Of a stretch of DNA of 40,841 nucleotides, positions 40,440 through 40,841 are shown piece after piece. The notes below the pieces were generated by a model. That model was not told where the DNA came from and searched no databases. It saw nothing but the letters and a program-made list of their open reading frames with translations. Every line of letters starts with the position of its first letter. Within the stretch, counting starts at the first letter, position 1. This DNA comes from Nostoc sp. S13 (GTDB lineage: Bacteria; Cyanobacteriota; Cyanobacteriia; Cyanobacteriales; Nostocaceae): contig NZ_JAQYWQ010000062.1 of NCBI RefSeq assembly GCF_029379315.1, forward strand, positions 1 to 40,841, in the 5' to 3' direction. The translations under genes were made by a program, and so were the position numbers.

Positions 40440-40841
40440 ACTACTCCAACTTCTTTACAACTTGCTAGCCCTAAGTCCCTATTCAAGGAACTCAAATCCT
40501 CAACACCCTTCACCGAATTTTAGACTTTCCTGCGGAACGCTACGCGTAGCTTGCTTCTGTGTTGGCGGAGCGTCTCGTAGAGAAGGAGTACGGCGTGAGC
40601 GCTACTTCTCTTCTTAGGCTGCGCCAACGACAAAGCTCAGTACAAGTCAACCCCAACTATTGGAGACGCTACGCGAACGGGGAATTAAAAATTAAAAATT
40701 AAAAATTAATAATCCCCATAAATCAATTTAGCGCAAAGTCTGAGCGGAGGTTTCCGACGCTCGCGGACTCGCTCTCCGTGGCGCTATCCGTTGGCACAGC
40801 CCGCCGCAGGCATCAGAACTTTGTAAGAGAGGGGCTTGTAC
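40440..40841. repeat. Repeat-filled interval at the end of the window
   Basis: About 400 bp without a gene. It contains Nostoc-type repeats (GCTACGCGTAGCTTGCTTCT, GGAGCGTCTCGTAGAGAAGG), a heptamer array ATTAAAA at 40684-40710 and a GC-rich block at 40741-40815. Confidence 0.6.

Overview
The window looks like a chromosomal piece of a filamentous, Nostoc-type cyanobacterium. Signs are the frequent palindrome GCGATCGC (HIP1), heptamer short tandem repeats (CCCAATG, AAGTCAA, ATTAAAA), a PEP-CTERM protein, Nif11-type peptides and a gyrase A of the cyanobacterial/plastid kind. Housekeeping genes (trmB, gyrA, lnt, gatB, argJ) alternate with accessory blocks rich in repeats.

Layout. 1-1619: a GT39-like membrane glycosyltransferase, with heptamer repeats abutting its start and a repeat tract inside the coding region. 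2469-16610: a large RiPP (ribosomal peptide) locus. The plus-strand part is a HTH protein, a C39-peptidase ABC exporter with an N-terminal cNMP-like domain, a HlyD-type adaptor and a parvulin-like PPIase. The minus-strand part has two tandem double-glycine leader peptides (one too short for routine ORF calling), a PEP-CTERM ScyD/ScyE-like propeller, a HopA1-family protein next to an APH-type kinase (the pairing seen in class V lanthipeptide and thioviridamide-type Ser/Thr dehydration), a 48-aa GG-leader peptide, a small ORF, a radical SAM/SPASM Nif11-peptide maturase, a Nif11 precursor with two Tyr-Gly motifs, a Cys-rich companion protein and another GG-leader peptide. My reading is that several maturation chemistries share one protease/exporter.

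17021-22941: trmB, a Ca-binding RTX protein with three 384-bp repeats, and a partial duplication of its upstream region and first module that is joined to a broken chloride-channel gene; also a MITE-like element and two small hypothetical genes. 23285-27506: gyrA and lnt, overlapping. 27527-30286: a 2.76-kb IS4-type element bounded by about 120-bp inverted repeats and a perfect 9-bp target duplication. It holds a dead transposase and a passenger beta-helix gene.

30341-35450: two microviridin-type ATP-grasp ligases (MvdD-like and MvdC-like) with no recognisable precursor nearby, a structured dispersed repeat, a small hypothetical gene, a stand-alone AT-rich ATP-grasp ligase with a near-consensus promoter, and a small gene with a CIRCE-like palindrome upstream. 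35677-36745: a PIN-domain remnant, its small partner and a FlaR/adenylate-kinase-like P-loop protein. 36876-40439: gatB and argJ, with two tandem small-RNA-like units between them. The last 400 bp are repeats.
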